Counted from the stretch's first letter, positions 8,013 to 17,226 are shown. The stretch is DNA of 33,910 nt from Paracoccaceae bacterium (GCA_024640245.1 JAHEFH010000012.1:1-33910), one strand, 5' to 3'. Notes: generated from the sequence alone by a model not told the origin. Made by a program: numbers and translations.

Positions 8013-9752
8013 ATGCAAACAAGCACGCCAGTAAAATCGATTTACCCTCAGGGTTTGAAAGAGTTGCGCACAGTGCGCAACCGCAATGTGCCGCCGTTCA
8101 TGGCGGTGGGTCTGTTCAGTGTTTTCGTCAACCTGCTGATGTTGACCGGCCCGATCTACATGCTCCAGATTTACGACCGCGTGCTTGGAAGCCGCTCCGA
8201 AGAAACCTTGCTGGCCCTGTCGATCCTTGCCGTCACGCTTTACGCGCTGATGGGGATTCTGGACTGGGCGCGCGGACGGGTTCTGGCCCGTGTCGGCGCA
8301 CGGTTCCAGCAGGATCTGGACGAGCGCGTGTTCCGCACCGTATTGGCCACCCGTTCCGTACAGACCGAAGGCAAGGCGCTCGACGATCTGGAGGCGGTGC
8401 AGCGGGTGTTCTCCTCCCAGGTTCTGTTCGCGGTGTTCGACATGCCGTGGACGCCGCTTTTTGCGGCCGCGATCTTTCTGTTTCATCCCTGGCTGGGCTG
8501 GCTTGCCGTGTGCGGCGGCCTGGTTCTGGTAACGCTGACGTGGCTGAACCAGTTCCTGACCCGCCGCCCGCAAGCTACCGGAGTGATTGCCGGCCGTCGG
8601 GCCTCGGATTTTGCCGGTGGCGCACAGCGCCAGCGGGATGTTGTTCGCGGCATGGGGATGGGCGCGGCAGTTTTCGCACGCTGGCAAAAGCTGCGGACGG
8701 AGGCCCTGCGCGCGACTCTGGGGGCCAATGACAAGACAGGTTTCATCACGTCTTTCACAAAAGCGTTCCGGCTCGGTCTGCAGTCGGCAATGCTGGGTTT
8801 GGGCGCCTTTCTGGTGTTGCAGGGCGAATTAACCGCCGGAGCCATGATCGCGGCCTCGATCCTTATGGGCCGCGCGCTGGCGCCGGTCGAACTGGCCATC
8901 GGCCAGTGGCAGATCATGCAGCGGGCGCAAAAGGCATGGGCCGATCTGTCGCGTGTGCTCGAAACGACGCCGGCAGAGCCGCCAAGGACTATCCTGCCGC
9001 GGCCCAGGGCCCTGCTGGAGGCAAAGAACCTGTCGGTGGTGCCGCCGGGCGAATATCAGGCCAGTTTGAAGATGGTCAGTTTCAAGCTGGAACCTGGTCA
9101 GGCGATGGGTGTGATCGGGCCGAGCGCAGCGGGTAAATCGACACTGGCCAGGGTGATTGCGGGTATCTGGTCGCCGATCTCCGGCAAAATCCGCCTGGAC
9201 GGCGCTACCATCGACCAATACGATCCCGACACTTACGGCGCTTATATCGGCTATCTGCCGCAGGAAGTGACTTTGTTTGATGCGACGATTGCCGAAAATA
9301 TCGCGCGGATGGCAGAGGAGCCGGACTCCGCCAAAGTCGTTGCTGCCGCGCAGCAAGCCGGAGCGCACGAGATGATCCTGCAACAGCCGGACGGCTATGA
9401 CACACGTATCGGCACGGTTTCGGGCCGCCTGTCAGGCGGGCAGAAGCAACGCCTCGCGCTGGCACGGGCGCTTTATGGCGATCCTCTGCTGCTGGTGCTG
9501 GACGAACCGAATTCCAATCTTGATGCCGTCGGATCGGCGGCGCTGAATTCAGCCATCCGCGACCACAAGGCCCGCGGCCATTCGGTCGTGATTATGGCGC
9601 ACAGGCCCGCCGCCATCGCCGAATGCGACACGATCCTTTATCTGGAGGACGGCAACAGTCGCGCCTTCGGTCCACGGGACGAGGTGCTGAAGGCGCAGGT
9701 CAAGAATGTCGCGCAGATATCCGATGCCATCCAGCGGAGTTCCGGCTCATGA
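8013..9752 (+). CDS. type I secretion system permease/ATPase (PrtD/HlyB family)
   Basis: This 579-residue half-transporter energises one-step export of RTX-like substrates. The N-terminal membrane domain (about 30-300) has five to six helices and the family segments GPIYMLQIYDRVL and FDMPWTPLFAAAIF. The ATPase domain carries Walker A GPSAAGKST starting at residue 369, the signature LSGGQ at 473-477, Walker B LLLVLDEP followed by NSNLD, and the H-loop IMAHR. It has no C39-like N-terminal domain, which places it with PrtD/AprD/LipB-type transporters rather than HlyB. GGGAAT precedes the ATG. Its TGA overlaps the ATG of the membrane-fusion gene (ATGA). Candidate substrates are RTX proteins such as the one at 1.2-2.1 kb (inference). 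Confidence 0.93.
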   Translation: MQTSTPVKSIYPQGLKELRTVRNRNVPPFMAVGLFSVFVNLLMLTGPIYMLQIYDRVLGSRSEETLLALSILAVTLYALMGILDWARGRVLARVGARFQQDLDERVFRTVLATRSVQTEGKALDDLEAVQRVFSSQVLFAVFDMPWTPLFAAAIFLFHPWLGWLAVCGGLVLVTLTWLNQFLTRRPQATGVIAGRRASDFAGGAQRQRDVVRGMGMGAAVFARWQKLRTEALRATLGANDKTGFITSFTKAFRLGLQSAMLGLGAFLVLQGELTAGAMIAASILMGRALAPVELAIGQWQIMQRAQKAWADLSRVLETTPAEPPRTILPRPRALLEAKNLSVVPPGEYQASLKMVSFKLEPGQAMGVIGPSAAGKSTLARVIAGIWSPISGKIRLDGATIDQYDPDTYGAYIGYLPQEVTLFDATIAENIARMAEEPDSAKVVAAAQQAGAHEMILQQPDGYDTRIGTVSGRLSGGQKQRLALARALYGDPLLLVLDEPNSNLDAVGSAALNSAIRDHKARGHSVVIMAHRPAAIAECDTILYLEDGNSRAFGPRDEVLKAQVKNVAQISDAIQRSSGS

Positions 9753-11056
9753 ACCGAACCGAACGTCCGATCTGGGCCTCCCGCACGCCCACGATCATAG
9801 GGCTGCTCACTGTCGTCGCGCTGTTTCTCGGGCTCGGGGTCTGGGGCACACAAAGCCGGATCGCGGGCGCGGTCGTGGCGCATGGCATGATACAGGTCGA
9901 ATCGCTGCGGCAGGTGGTGCAACACCCCGATGGCGGTGTGGTCGGAACCATTCGCGTGACCGACGGCGACAAGGTCGAGGCGGGCGATATCCTGATCCGC
10001 TTCGATGACACGCTGTTGCTGTCCGAGATTGCCATCGTCGACGGCCAACTGGCCGAATCGATGGCCCGCAAGGACCGTTTGCGCGCAGAACGCGACGGCA
10101 TGGACCATGTGGAATTCTCGGCGGCATTGCTGGAGCGCACCAAGACCGATGCCAAGATTTCGGATCTCGTCTCGGACGAGCGGCAACTCTTCCGGACGCG
10201 ACTCGAGTTCCTGCAGAAAGAGGCCGAGCAACTGGCCGAACGCAAGGAGCAGATCAAGGGCCAGCTGGATGGCGTTGAGGCGCAACTTGCGGCAACACGA
10301 ACGCAGCTCGAACTGATCGCGCAGGAACTGGCCGACCAGCAGACGCTGCTGGATCAGGGGCTGGTTCAGGCGACGCGGGTACTGGCCCTGCGCCGCGAAG
10401 AGGCCCGTCTGCTGGGTGAATTGGGCGAACTGCAATCGGTCGTTGCGCGCGGCAACGCCCAGATGATCGAGACCGATATCGAGATACTGAAGCTGCAATC
10501 CCAGCGGCAGCAGGATGCGCTGGCGGAACTGCGAGAGATCGAGTTCCGGATGATCGAGCTGACGCAGCGCTCCCTGTCGGCGCAGGAAACCCTGTCGCGC
10601 ATGGATGTGCGTGCCCCAATGTCGGGTCTGGTGCACGGAATGACTGTACACGCAATCCGCTCGGTGGTGCGCGGGGCCGAACCGATCCTTTATATCATTC
10701 CGCAGGACAGCCCGATGCTGGTCAAGAGCCGGATCGATTCCATCCACATCGATCAGGTCCATGTCGGGCAGGAAGCGGCGTTGCGGTTCTCCACCTTCGA
10801 CCAGCGCACGACTCCTGAAGTGATCGGCCACGTGGCGAAAGTCTCGGCCGACGTGTTTACGGACGATGTGACAGGCCTGACCTATTACTCCGCCGATATC
10901 ATTCCGGTTCCGGAAGAACTGGAAAAGCTCGGCGAAGTGGAGCTGTTGCCCGGCATGCCGGTGGAGGCCTTCATCAAGACAGGTGAACGGACGCCGCTGA
11001 GCTATCTGGCCAAGCCGATGGCCGATTATTTCAACCGCGCCTTCCGCGAGTTGTAA
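9749..11056 (+). CDS. type I secretion membrane-fusion protein (HlyD/PrtE family)
   Basis: This periplasmic adaptor links the ABC transporter to a TolC-like outer-membrane channel. The 435-residue protein has a short cytoplasmic N-terminus and one membrane helix (about 13-35). A split biotinyl-lipoyl domain follows, with first half VVQHPDGGVVGTIRVTDGDKV and second half MDVRAPMSGLVHGMTVHA. Between the halves (about 95-280) is a long coiled-coil hairpin rich in Glu, Gln and Leu, followed by the beta-barrel and a C-terminal domain with LLPGMPVEAFIKTGERTPLSYL. The ATG at 9749 overlaps the ABC gene's stop as ATGA, so the two are translationally coupled. No outer-membrane channel gene follows, so a TolC encoded elsewhere must serve. 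Confidence 0.93.
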   Translation: MNRTERPIWASRTPTIIGLLTVVALFLGLGVWGTQSRIAGAVVAHGMIQVESLRQVVQHPDGGVVGTIRVTDGDKVEAGDILIRFDDTLLLSEIAIVDGQLAESMARKDRLRAERDGMDHVEFSAALLERTKTDAKISDLVSDERQLFRTRLEFLQKEAEQLAERKEQIKGQLDGVEAQLAATRTQLELIAQELADQQTLLDQGLVQATRVLALRREEARLLGELGELQSVVARGNAQMIETDIEILKLQSQRQQDALAELREIEFRMIELTQRSLSAQETLSRMDVRAPMSGLVHGMTVHAIRSVVRGAEPILYIIPQDSPMLVKSRIDSIHIDQVHVGQEAALRFSTFDQRTTPEVIGHVAKVSADVFTDDVTGLTYYSADIIPVPEELEKLGEVELLPGMPVEAFIKTGERTPLSYLAKPMADYFNRAFREL

Positions 11057-11141
11057 ATTCCCGCGGAACGGGGTTAATCCCTGTTTCCCCGGCGCGCGCA
11101 ATGTCATAGCCTTGCGCCTGAAACGCAAACAGGAGGCACCT

Positions 11142-11606
11142 ATGGCGAATATGATCGAAACCAAACTGGCGGAACTGGGTGTGACCCTTCCCGATGCACC
11201 GGCACCGGCGGCGAATTACGTACCCTATGTAATCTCCGGTGACCTTATTTTTGTGTCCGGCCAGATTTCCAAGGACGCGGGCGGGCTGATCACCGGCAAG
11301 CTGGGCGCGGGGTTCACCGTCGAACAGGGTCAGGCTGCGGCCAAGGTCTGTGCCATCAACTTGCTGGCACAGGTCAAGAAAGCTCTGGAGGGCGATCTGG
11401 ACCGGTTGGTGCGCGTCGTGAAACTGGGCGGTTTCGTCAATTCGACGGCGGATTTCACCGACCATCCCAAGGTCATCAACGGCGCTTCCGACTTCATCGG
11501 CGAAGTGTTCGGACCCAAGGGAGCGCATGCCCGTGCGGCGGTCGGGACATCGTCTCTGCCACTGGGCGTCGCGGTCGAGATCGAAGGTATTTTCGAGTTC
11601 AGATAA
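11142..11606 (+). CDS. RidA/YjgF-family protein
   Basis: The protein has 154 residues and belongs to the longer RidA-like subgroup that begins NMIETKLAELGVTLPDAP. Visible family features are LIFVSGQISKD, the GFTVEQGQAAAK segment, VNSTADFTDHPKVINGAS, and a C-terminal HARAAVGTSSLPLGVAVEIEG with the arginine that binds substrate carboxylates in active Rid proteins. Classical RidA hydrolyses reactive enamine/imine intermediates; whether this subgroup does so is not certain. AGGAGG lies at ideal distance from the ATG at 11142, which rules out the longer frame starting at 11112. It is the first gene of a tight cluster, and its TAA shares a base with the next ATG (TAATG). Confidence 0.88.
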   Translation: MANMIETKLAELGVTLPDAPAPAANYVPYVISGDLIFVSGQISKDAGGLITGKLGAGFTVEQGQAAAKVCAINLLAQVKKALEGDLDRLVRVVKLGGFVNSTADFTDHPKVINGASDFIGEVFGPKGAHARAAVGTSSLPLGVAVEIEGIFEFR

Positions 11607-12379
11607 TGCATGTCCATCTGCATCCCCATTTCCTGACGGTTCCACTGGCACACCGGACCTTCCATGATCTTGATCAGGGGCGTCCGGAAAATTCCATCGA
11701 AGGGGCCAAAGCGGCGATCGCGGCGGGTTATGGCATGGAAATCGACGTGCAACTGTCGAAAGACGGCTGTGCCATCGTGTTCCATGACGATGATCTGGAC
11801 CGGCTGACCGCCAAACGCGGGCCGATCCGGGACAGGACCTCTGCCGAACTTGCGGGCATCCTGCTGAAGGGCGGCGACACGGCCCCACCAACCCTGCCCG
11901 TGTTTCTGGAGCTGGTGGACGGACAAGTGCCGCTGCTGATCGAGATCAAGGATCAGGACGGCGCGATGGGACCGGATGTCGGCCCGCTGGAACAGGCTGT
12001 CTGTGCCGCTCTTCGGGGGTATGGCGGGCCGGTGGCGCTGATGTCCTTCAATCCGCATTCGGTGCTGAAATGTGCCGAGCTGGCGCCCGAAATACCGCGC
12101 GGCCTGGTGACGGAGAAGTTCACGGCACTGGAATGGCGCAATGTGCCGTCGGGCCGTCGCGCCGAACTGGCGGTCATCCCCGACTACGACCATGCCGGCG
12201 CCTGTTTCATATCCCATAGCATCAGGGATCTGGCCTCGCCGCACGTTCAGAAAGTCCGCGAAAAGGGCGGCAAGATCCTGTGCTGGACGGTCCGTTCGCC
12301 CGTGCAGGAAAAGAAGGCACGGAAACTCGCGGACAACATTACTTTCGAAGGCTATCATGCGCTGAAAACCGGAAGTTGA
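11606..12379 (+). CDS. glycerophosphodiester phosphodiesterase family protein
   Basis: The 257-residue protein is a cytoplasmic GDPD-type TIM barrel that would split glycerophosphodiesters into glycerol 3-phosphate and an alcohol. The metal and catalytic residues are present in the usual order: His16-Arg17, Glu28-Asn29 in RPENS, Glu45 and Asp47 in MEIDVQLSKDG, and His60 in VFHDDDLDR. Later strands carry LIEIKD and a C-terminal KILCWTV, matching the family's barrel end. No signal peptide is present. Its start overlaps the RidA-like stop by one base, so translation is probably coupled. This linkage to a RidA gene and a FemAB-like gene looks fixed, but its physiological meaning is not evident. 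Confidence 0.9.
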   Translation: MHVHLHPHFLTVPLAHRTFHDLDQGRPENSIEGAKAAIAAGYGMEIDVQLSKDGCAIVFHDDDLDRLTAKRGPIRDRTSAELAGILLKGGDTAPPTLPVFLELVDGQVPLLIEIKDQDGAMGPDVGPLEQAVCAALRGYGGPVALMSFNPHSVLKCAELAPEIPRGLVTEKFTALEWRNVPSGRRAELAVIPDYDHAGACFISHSIRDLASPHVQKVREKGGKILCWTVRSPVQEKKARKLADNITFEGYHALKTGS

Positions 12380-12424
12380 CCTTTGAAGCCGCAGTGCCAT
12401 CATTGGCGCGAGGAACAGGTGGAT

Positions 12425-13612
12425 ATGCCCGACGGATCCAATATCGAAATCAGCGTTGTCACCGGCCTGTCCGACATTTCGGCGGCGGACTGGGATGCCT
12501 GCGCCGTCGGGGAACCTTCGGCAGACCGGCCCGCCGATCCGTTCACCACGCATCGCTTTCTGAAAGCGCTTGAGGACAGCGGTTCTGTCGGACCGGGAAC
12601 AGGCTGGACGCCGCGTCACCTCGTTGCGCGGCAGGATGGTCAAGTGATTGCCGTTATGCCCTGCTATGCAAAGGGCCACAGTCAGGGCGAGTATATCTTC
12701 GACCACAATTGGGCGCATGCCTATGAGAACGCGGGCGGCGACTATTATCCTAAACTTCAGGCGGCGGTGCCGTTCACGCCAGCCACCGGACGGAGGTTCC
12801 TGACCCGCGACGGTTTTGACGCGATCGGACAGAACGCACTTGTACAGGGCGCGGTGCAACTGGCCGCCAACAACGGCCTCTCTTCGCTTCACATCACGTT
12901 CTGCACCGAAAAGGAATATGTTGCCGGCGGGCAGATGGGCCTGATCCAGCGCATCGGGCAACAGTTCCACTGGTACAATGACAGTTATGACACCTTCGAC
13001 GATTTCCTCGGCGCACTTTCGTCGAGAAAACGCAAGAACATCCGCAAGGAACGCGAGCTGGCGCAGGCTTTCGGCGGCACGATCCACCAGTTTACCGGCG
13101 ACCAGATCACGCCGGAGCACTGGGACGCGTTCTGGCGATTCTATCAGGACACCGGCGCGCGCAAATGGGGCACGCCCTATCTGACGCGGGATTTCTTCCA
13201 ACGGGTTCACGAATCCATGCGCGATGACGTTCTACTGATCTTGTGTCAGCGCGCGGGACGCTGGGTGGCGGGGGCGCTGAATTTCATCGGACGCGACGTG
13301 CTCTATGGCCGCTACTGGGGATGTGTAGAGGATCACCGCTGCCTGCATTTCGAAACCTGCTATTATCAGGCTATCGACTATGCCATCGCCAACGGGTTGG
13401 AACGGGTCGAGGCTGGCGCGCAAGGTCCGCACAAGCTGGCGCGCGGCTATCTTCCGGCACCCGTCTATTCGCTACACTGGATCGGTGACGCCGGTTTCCG
13501 CAAGGCGATCGAACGCTATTGCCGGGCCGAGGCCGACGCGGTGGGCGAAGAGATCGAGGTGATGACGAGTTACGGACCTTTCAGGAACACGGACGGAGAA
13601 AACAATGGCTGA
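12425..13612 (+). CDS. GNAT/FemAB-like acyltransferase (COG3146 peptidoglycan-related family)
   Basis: The 395-residue protein belongs to the family described as peptidogalycan biosynthesis/GNAT proteins. It begins [17 protein letters not shown], has the family segment [16 protein letters not shown], and then [24 protein letters not shown] and [19 protein letters not shown]. The C-terminal half carries [20 protein letters not shown] and the ending [16 protein letters not shown]. It has the double-GNAT shape of Fem transferases, which add amino acids to peptidoglycan precursors, but the substrate here is unproven. The frame opens at a TTG at 12383; I prefer ATG 12425, preceded by AGGTGG and matching the homologous start. 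Its stop overlaps the next gene by eight bases. Confidence 0.82.
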   Translation: MPDGSNIEISVVTGLSDISAADWDACAVGEPSADRPADPFTTHRFLKALEDSGSVGPGTGWTPRHLVARQDGQVIAVMPCYAKGHSQGEYIFDHNWAHAYENAGGDYYPKLQAAVPFTPATGRRFLTRDGFDAIGQNALVQGAVQLAANNGLSSLHITFCTEKEYVAGGQMGLIQRIGQQFHWYNDSYDTFDDFLGALSSRKRKNIRKERELAQAFGGTIHQFTGDQITPEHWDAFWRFYQDTGARKWGTPYLTRDFFQRVHESMRDDVLLILCQRAGRWVAGALNFIGRDVLYGRYWGCVEDHRCLHFETCYYQAIDYAIANGLERVEAGAQGPHKLARGYLPAPVYSLHWIGDAGFRKAIERYCRAEADAVGEEIEVMTSYGPFRNTDGENNG

Positions 13613-13901
13613 GAAACTTACCACGGCGCAACGCGACACTGATCTGGCCCCGCTGCTGGCGGCAGGCTGGGCCATGGCGGACGGGCGCGACGCCATCGTA
13701 AGGGAATTCAAATTCAAGAGCTTTATCGAGGCGTTCGGCTGGATGACCCGCGCCGCGATCTGGGCCGAAAAATGGAACCATCACCCGGAATGGTCAAATG
13801 TCTACAACCGGGTCAGCGTGACTCTGACAACCCATGATGTGGACGGGCTGTCGGAACTGGACGTGAAACTCGCGAAAAAGATGGATGCTCTGGCCGGTTA
13901 G
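13605..13901 (+). CDS. 4a-hydroxytetrahydrobiopterin dehydratase (pterin carbinolamine dehydratase)
   Basis: The 98-residue protein is a complete PCD/DCoH. This enzyme dehydrates the 4a-carbinolamine formed by pterin-dependent hydroxylases so that the pterin can be reduced and reused. The active-site region is intact: [24 protein letters not shown] gives the paired histidines, followed by [14 protein letters not shown] with the third histidine. The ATG at 13605 overlaps the acyltransferase stop, so the gene is translated as the last member of the RidA-GDPD-acyltransferase cluster. No phenylalanine hydroxylase gene lies nearby. The convergent peroxiredoxin gene ends three bases after its stop. 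Confidence 0.93.
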   Translation: MAEKLTTAQRDTDLAPLLAAGWAMADGRDAIVREFKFKSFIEAFGWMTRAAIWAEKWNHHPEWSNVYNRVSVTLTTHDVDGLSELDVKLAKKMDALAG

Positions 13902-13904
13902 GGC

Positions 13905-14393
13905 TCAGAGCAGGTCAAGCATGGTTTCGCCAGCGGACAGGTTGCAGGTGCCGCGATCCTCGTCGAAGTTGAAGGCCTCGATAACGCCGTTGCGCAGTAG
14001 CAGGCTGTAGCGCTTCGAGCGTCCGTACATTCCGCCCGCAGGCGCGTCGTAGTTCATTTCCACAGCCTTGGTATAGCTGCCGTCGGCGTCCGACAGCATG
14101 AGGATGCCGGCGTCATGCGCGCCCATATCCGCGCCCCATGCCTTCATCACGGCGGGATCGTTTACAGCGATGCAGGCGATGGTGTCGACGCCCTTGGCGC
14201 GCAGTTTATCGGCGGTGCGCACGAAGCTCGGCATATGCGCGGCGGTGCAGGTGTTGGTATAGGCTCCGGGCAGGGCGAACAGTACCACGGTCTTGCCCGC
14301 GGTCAGCTCGCGCAGTGAAACGGTTTCGACGCCGTCCGCGCCTGTCCGCAAAAATGTGGCGTCGGGCAAGGTCTTGCCAACTTCGAGTTTCAT
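13905..14393 (-). CDS. peroxiredoxin (Prx5/AhpE-like, glutaredoxin-dependent type)
   Basis: The 162-residue protein reduces hydrogen peroxide and organic peroxides in the cytoplasm. The peroxidatic Cys49 lies in LPGAYTNTCTAAHMPSF, the Prx5-type version of the PxxxTxxC site, and the downstream VNDPAVMKAW and RSKRYSLLLRNG are typical of this subfamily. Regeneration by glutaredoxin/glutathione is inferred from the subfamily. The frame remains open far upstream to 14594, but the ATG at 14393 begins the conserved MKLEVGKTLPD and has AGGAAAAGAG before it. It is divergent from rsmD, with about 90 bases between the two genes. Confidence 0.93.
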   Translation of the reverse strand: MKLEVGKTLPDATFLRTGADGVETVSLRELTAGKTVVLFALPGAYTNTCTAAHMPSFVRTADKLRAKGVDTIACIAVNDPAVMKAWGADMGAHDAGILMLSDADGSYTKAVEMNYDAPAGGMYGRSKRYSLLLRNGVIEAFNFDEDRGTCNLSAGETMLDLL

Positions 14394-14481
14394 ATGTGAC
14401 TCTTTTCCTGTGATTTCGTGCTGACGGGCAATATAGATCGGGCTACACAATTCACCAGTCGAAATTGAGCAGGTGCGGAAA

Positions 14482-15048
14482 ATGCGGATCGTTGGCGGGA
14501 AATACAAAGGCACGGCGCTGGCCTCGGTCGGAAAGGGCGATGCGGCGGCGCATCTGCGCCCCACGTCGGACAGGGTCCGGGAGAGTATTTTCAACCTGCT
14601 GATAAACGGCGGCTACGGCGATCCGGTTACAGATGCGCAGGTGCTGGATCTTTTCGCCGGCACCGGCGCGCTGGGCTTCGAGGCCTTGTCACGCGGCGCG
14701 GCGTTCGCGCTGTTTGTCGATGACGGGGTCAAGGCTCGCGCCCTTATCCGCCAGAACATCGATATCTTGCAGGTCATCGGCGATTGCAAGCTGTACCGCC
14801 GCGACGCGACCCGCCTGGGACCATCCCGCGACATGGCCTTCGATCTGGTGTTTCTGGACCCGCCCTATGGCAAGGGCCTGGGGCAAAGGGCGCTGGCATC
14901 CGCGGCAGAGGGCGGATGGCTGTCCGACGGCGCGACGGTGGTTTGGGAAGAGGGCGCCGAGCAGGCGCCGCCCGAAGGCTTCACCCGACTCGATGCGCGG
15001 AAATACGGCGACACCTGGGTGCATATCCTGAGGTTTTCCGCCGTCTGA
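14482..15048 (+). CDS. rsmD: 16S rRNA (guanine(966)-N(2))-methyltransferase RsmD
   Basis: RsmD methylates G966 of 16S rRNA in the assembled 30S subunit. The 188-residue protein begins with the diagnostic MRIVGGKYKGTAL, followed by the substrate-contacting LRPTSDRVRESIFNLL. The SAM-binding motif I is VLDLFAGTGALGFEALSRG and the catalytic (D/N)PPY motif is FLDPPYG. A GTG at 14473 would add three residues; I prefer the ATG at 14482 because homologues start at this residue. recQ follows 85 bases later on the same strand. Confidence 0.93.
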   Translation: MRIVGGKYKGTALASVGKGDAAAHLRPTSDRVRESIFNLLINGGYGDPVTDAQVLDLFAGTGALGFEALSRGAAFALFVDDGVKARALIRQNIDILQVIGDCKLYRRDATRLGPSRDMAFDLVFLDPPYGKGLGQRALASAAEGGWLSDGATVVWEEGAEQAPPEGFTRLDARKYGDTWVHILRFSAV

Positions 15049-15133
15049 CGGCGCAGTGGCCGAGTTGCGTCTTGTCCCGCGAATCGCAATATGGGATGGT
15101 CGCGCAAACGAGCAGAAAACCAAAAAGAACGAT

Positions 15134-17170
15134 ATGGCCGCGGCAAGCACGCTTCTCAAGAATATCTTTGGACATGACGGCTACCGCGACGGGCAGGCCG
15201 AGATCGTGGACTCTGTCGTGGACGGCAAAAATGTCCTCGCCATCATGCCGACAGGCGGTGGCAAGTCGCTGTGTTTCCAGCTTCCGGCGGTGATGCGCGA
15301 GGGCGTAACTGTGGTGATCTCTCCGCTGATCGCGCTGATGCGGGATCAAGTGCGTGCCCTGCGCGAGGCAGGCGTCGAAGCGGGCGCCCTGACCAGCGGC
15401 AACACCGAGGAAGAAACCGAAGAGGTGTTTCAGGCAATCGAGCAGGGTCGGCTGAAACTGCTCTATATCGCCCCTGAACGACTGGCCAACCCGGGCACGG
15501 CGATTCTGCTGCGCAAGGCGGGCGTATCGCTGATCGCGGTGGACGAGGCGCATTGCGTCAGCCAGTGGGGTCACGACTTCCGGCCCGACTACCTGCGGAT
15601 CGGGGCCTTGCGCGCAGATCTGAAGGTGCCGCTGGCGGCCTTTACCGCGACGGCGGATGTGGAAACCCGGGCCGAGATTATCGACCGTCTGTTCGGGGGG
15701 GGAACGCCGGAAGTGTTCCTGCGCGGTTTCGACCGCCCCAACATACACCTCGCGTTCCAGCCCAAGGACAGCCCGCGCAAACAACTTCTTGCCTTCGTCG
15801 CCGCGCGCAAGGGTCAGTCCGGCATCATCTATTGCGGCACGCGGGCGAAATGCGAGACGCTGGCCAAAGCGATGCGCGACGACGGACACAAGGCGCTGCA
15901 TTACCACGCAGGCATGGAGGCCGACGACCGCCGTCTGGCCGAACAGAGGTTTCAGCAAGAGGACGGGCTGATCGTCTGCGCCACCGTCGCCTTCGGCATG
16001 GGCATCGACAAGCCTGACATCCGCTGGGTGGCGCATGCCGACCTGCCGAAATCCATCGAGTCCTATTATCAGGAAATCGGCCGCGCCGGGCGCGACGGCG
16101 AACCGGCCGACACGCTGACGCTATATGGTCCCGAAGATATACGTCTGCGCCGCGCCCAGATCGACGAGGGACTGGCACAGGCCGACCGCAAGGGTGCGGA
16201 TCACGGACGGCTGAACGCGCTCCTGGGTCTGGCCGAGGCGCGGCGCTGCCGGCGGCGGGTACTGCTGCGCTATTTCGACGAGGAATTGGAGTCCTGCGGA
16301 AACTGCGACCTGTGTGACAACCCCGCCGACCTGTTCGACGGAACCGAGCCGGTGCGAATGGCGCTGTCGGCCATCCTGCGCACGGGCGAGTGGTTCGGCG
16401 CGGGCCATCTGATCGACATCCTGCGCGGTAGCATGACCGACAAGGTCAAGGCCAAGGGTCATGACGAACTGCCGACCTTCGGTGTCGGCCGCGGTTACGA
16501 CAACCGCCAGTGGCAGGCGATATTCCGGCAGATGATGGGCTATGACCTGATCCGCCCCGATCTGGAGCGCCACGGCGCGCTGCGCATGACCGAGGCGGCG
16601 CGGCCGATCCTGCGCAACGAACAGACCATAGAGTTGCGCCGCGACACTATCACCCGTGCGGTGAAAACAGTGGCGGTCAAGTCGCTGGTCTCGGAGGAGG
16701 ACGAACCATTGCTTTCGGCGCTCAAGGCCAAGCGTCGAGCATTGGCGCAGGCCTTGCAGGCGCCCGCCTATGTGGTGTTCCCCGATGCGACGCTGATCCG
16801 GATGGCAGAGGCCAAGCCGAAAACGCTCGACGATTTCGCGGGCCTTCCGGGTGTCGGTGCGGTCAAGCTGGAACGCTACGGCAAGGACTTTCTGGAGGTG
16901 ATCAACGGCGCGGCCGAGGCTCCGCATCCTGCGCGGCGCAAGCTGGCAGGACGCGGGTCCGGCAACCTGTTCGACCGCCTTCAGGCGGCACAACTGGATC
17001 TGGCGCACGGGATCGACGGAACGGACAAGCTGATGTCCTGCCCCGCGCCCGCACTGGCCAAGCTGGCTGAAACACGCCCCCGCGACATGGCCGCTATCAA
17101 GCGCATTCTGGGCGATCGCAAGGCGGAACGCTTCGGGTCCGCTTTTCTGAAAGTGATTGCGGCGGAATAG
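15134..17170 (+). CDS. recQ: ATP-dependent DNA helicase RecQ
   Basis: RecQ is a 3'-5' DNA helicase acting in recombinational repair and at stalled forks. The 678-residue protein has Walker A PTGGGKSLCFQLPA, the DEAH box VDEAHCVSQWGHDFRPDY including the aromatic-rich loop, and motif VI QEIGRAGRDGEPA. The RecQ-Ct zinc site has its four cysteines in CRRRVLL..CGNCDLC; a winged helix (GRGYDNRQWQAIFRQMMGYD) and an HRDC domain (about 525-600) follow. After the HRDC there is a further segment of about 75 residues that partly repeats its C-terminal half. The frame extends to a GTG at 15056, but ATG 15134 (MAAASTLLKNIFG) fits the family start. The ribosome-binding site is weak. Confidence 0.95.
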   Translation: MAAASTLLKNIFGHDGYRDGQAEIVDSVVDGKNVLAIMPTGGGKSLCFQLPAVMREGVTVVISPLIALMRDQVRALREAGVEAGALTSGNTEEETEEVFQAIEQGRLKLLYIAPERLANPGTAILLRKAGVSLIAVDEAHCVSQWGHDFRPDYLRIGALRADLKVPLAAFTATADVETRAEIIDRLFGGGTPEVFLRGFDRPNIHLAFQPKDSPRKQLLAFVAARKGQSGIIYCGTRAKCETLAKAMRDDGHKALHYHAGMEADDRRLAEQRFQQEDGLIVCATVAFGMGIDKPDIRWVAHADLPKSIESYYQEIGRAGRDGEPADTLTLYGPEDIRLRRAQIDEGLAQADRKGADHGRLNALLGLAEARRCRRRVLLRYFDEELESCGNCDLCDNPADLFDGTEPVRMALSAILRTGEWFGAGHLIDILRGSMTDKVKAKGHDELPTFGVGRGYDNRQWQAIFRQMMGYDLIRPDLERHGALRMTEAARPILRNEQTIELRRDTITRAVKTVAVKSLVSEEDEPLLSALKAKRRALAQALQAPAYVVFPDATLIRMAEAKPKTLDDFAGLPGVGAVKLERYGKDFLEVINGAAEAPHPARRKLAGRGSGNLFDRLQAAQLDLAHGIDGTDKLMSCPAPALAKLAETRPRDMAAIKRILGDRKAERFGSAFLKVIAAE

Positions 17171-17226
17171 GGCTTGGCGTTGCGCGAATACAGGCTATGT
17201 CCGGACCAGACAAGAATGAGGTACAA

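Noticed and set aside
9638-11164. A 508-codon minus-strand open frame opposite the membrane-fusion gene
   Set aside because: It covers the HlyD-family gene completely, has no recognisable domain and no sensible neighbours.
11330-13210. A 626-codon minus-strand open frame across the RidA-like, GDPD and acyltransferase genes
   Set aside because: It crosses three well-supported plus-strand genes, has low-complexity Arg/Gln/Gly-rich composition and no domain; it follows from the high GC content at third codon positions.
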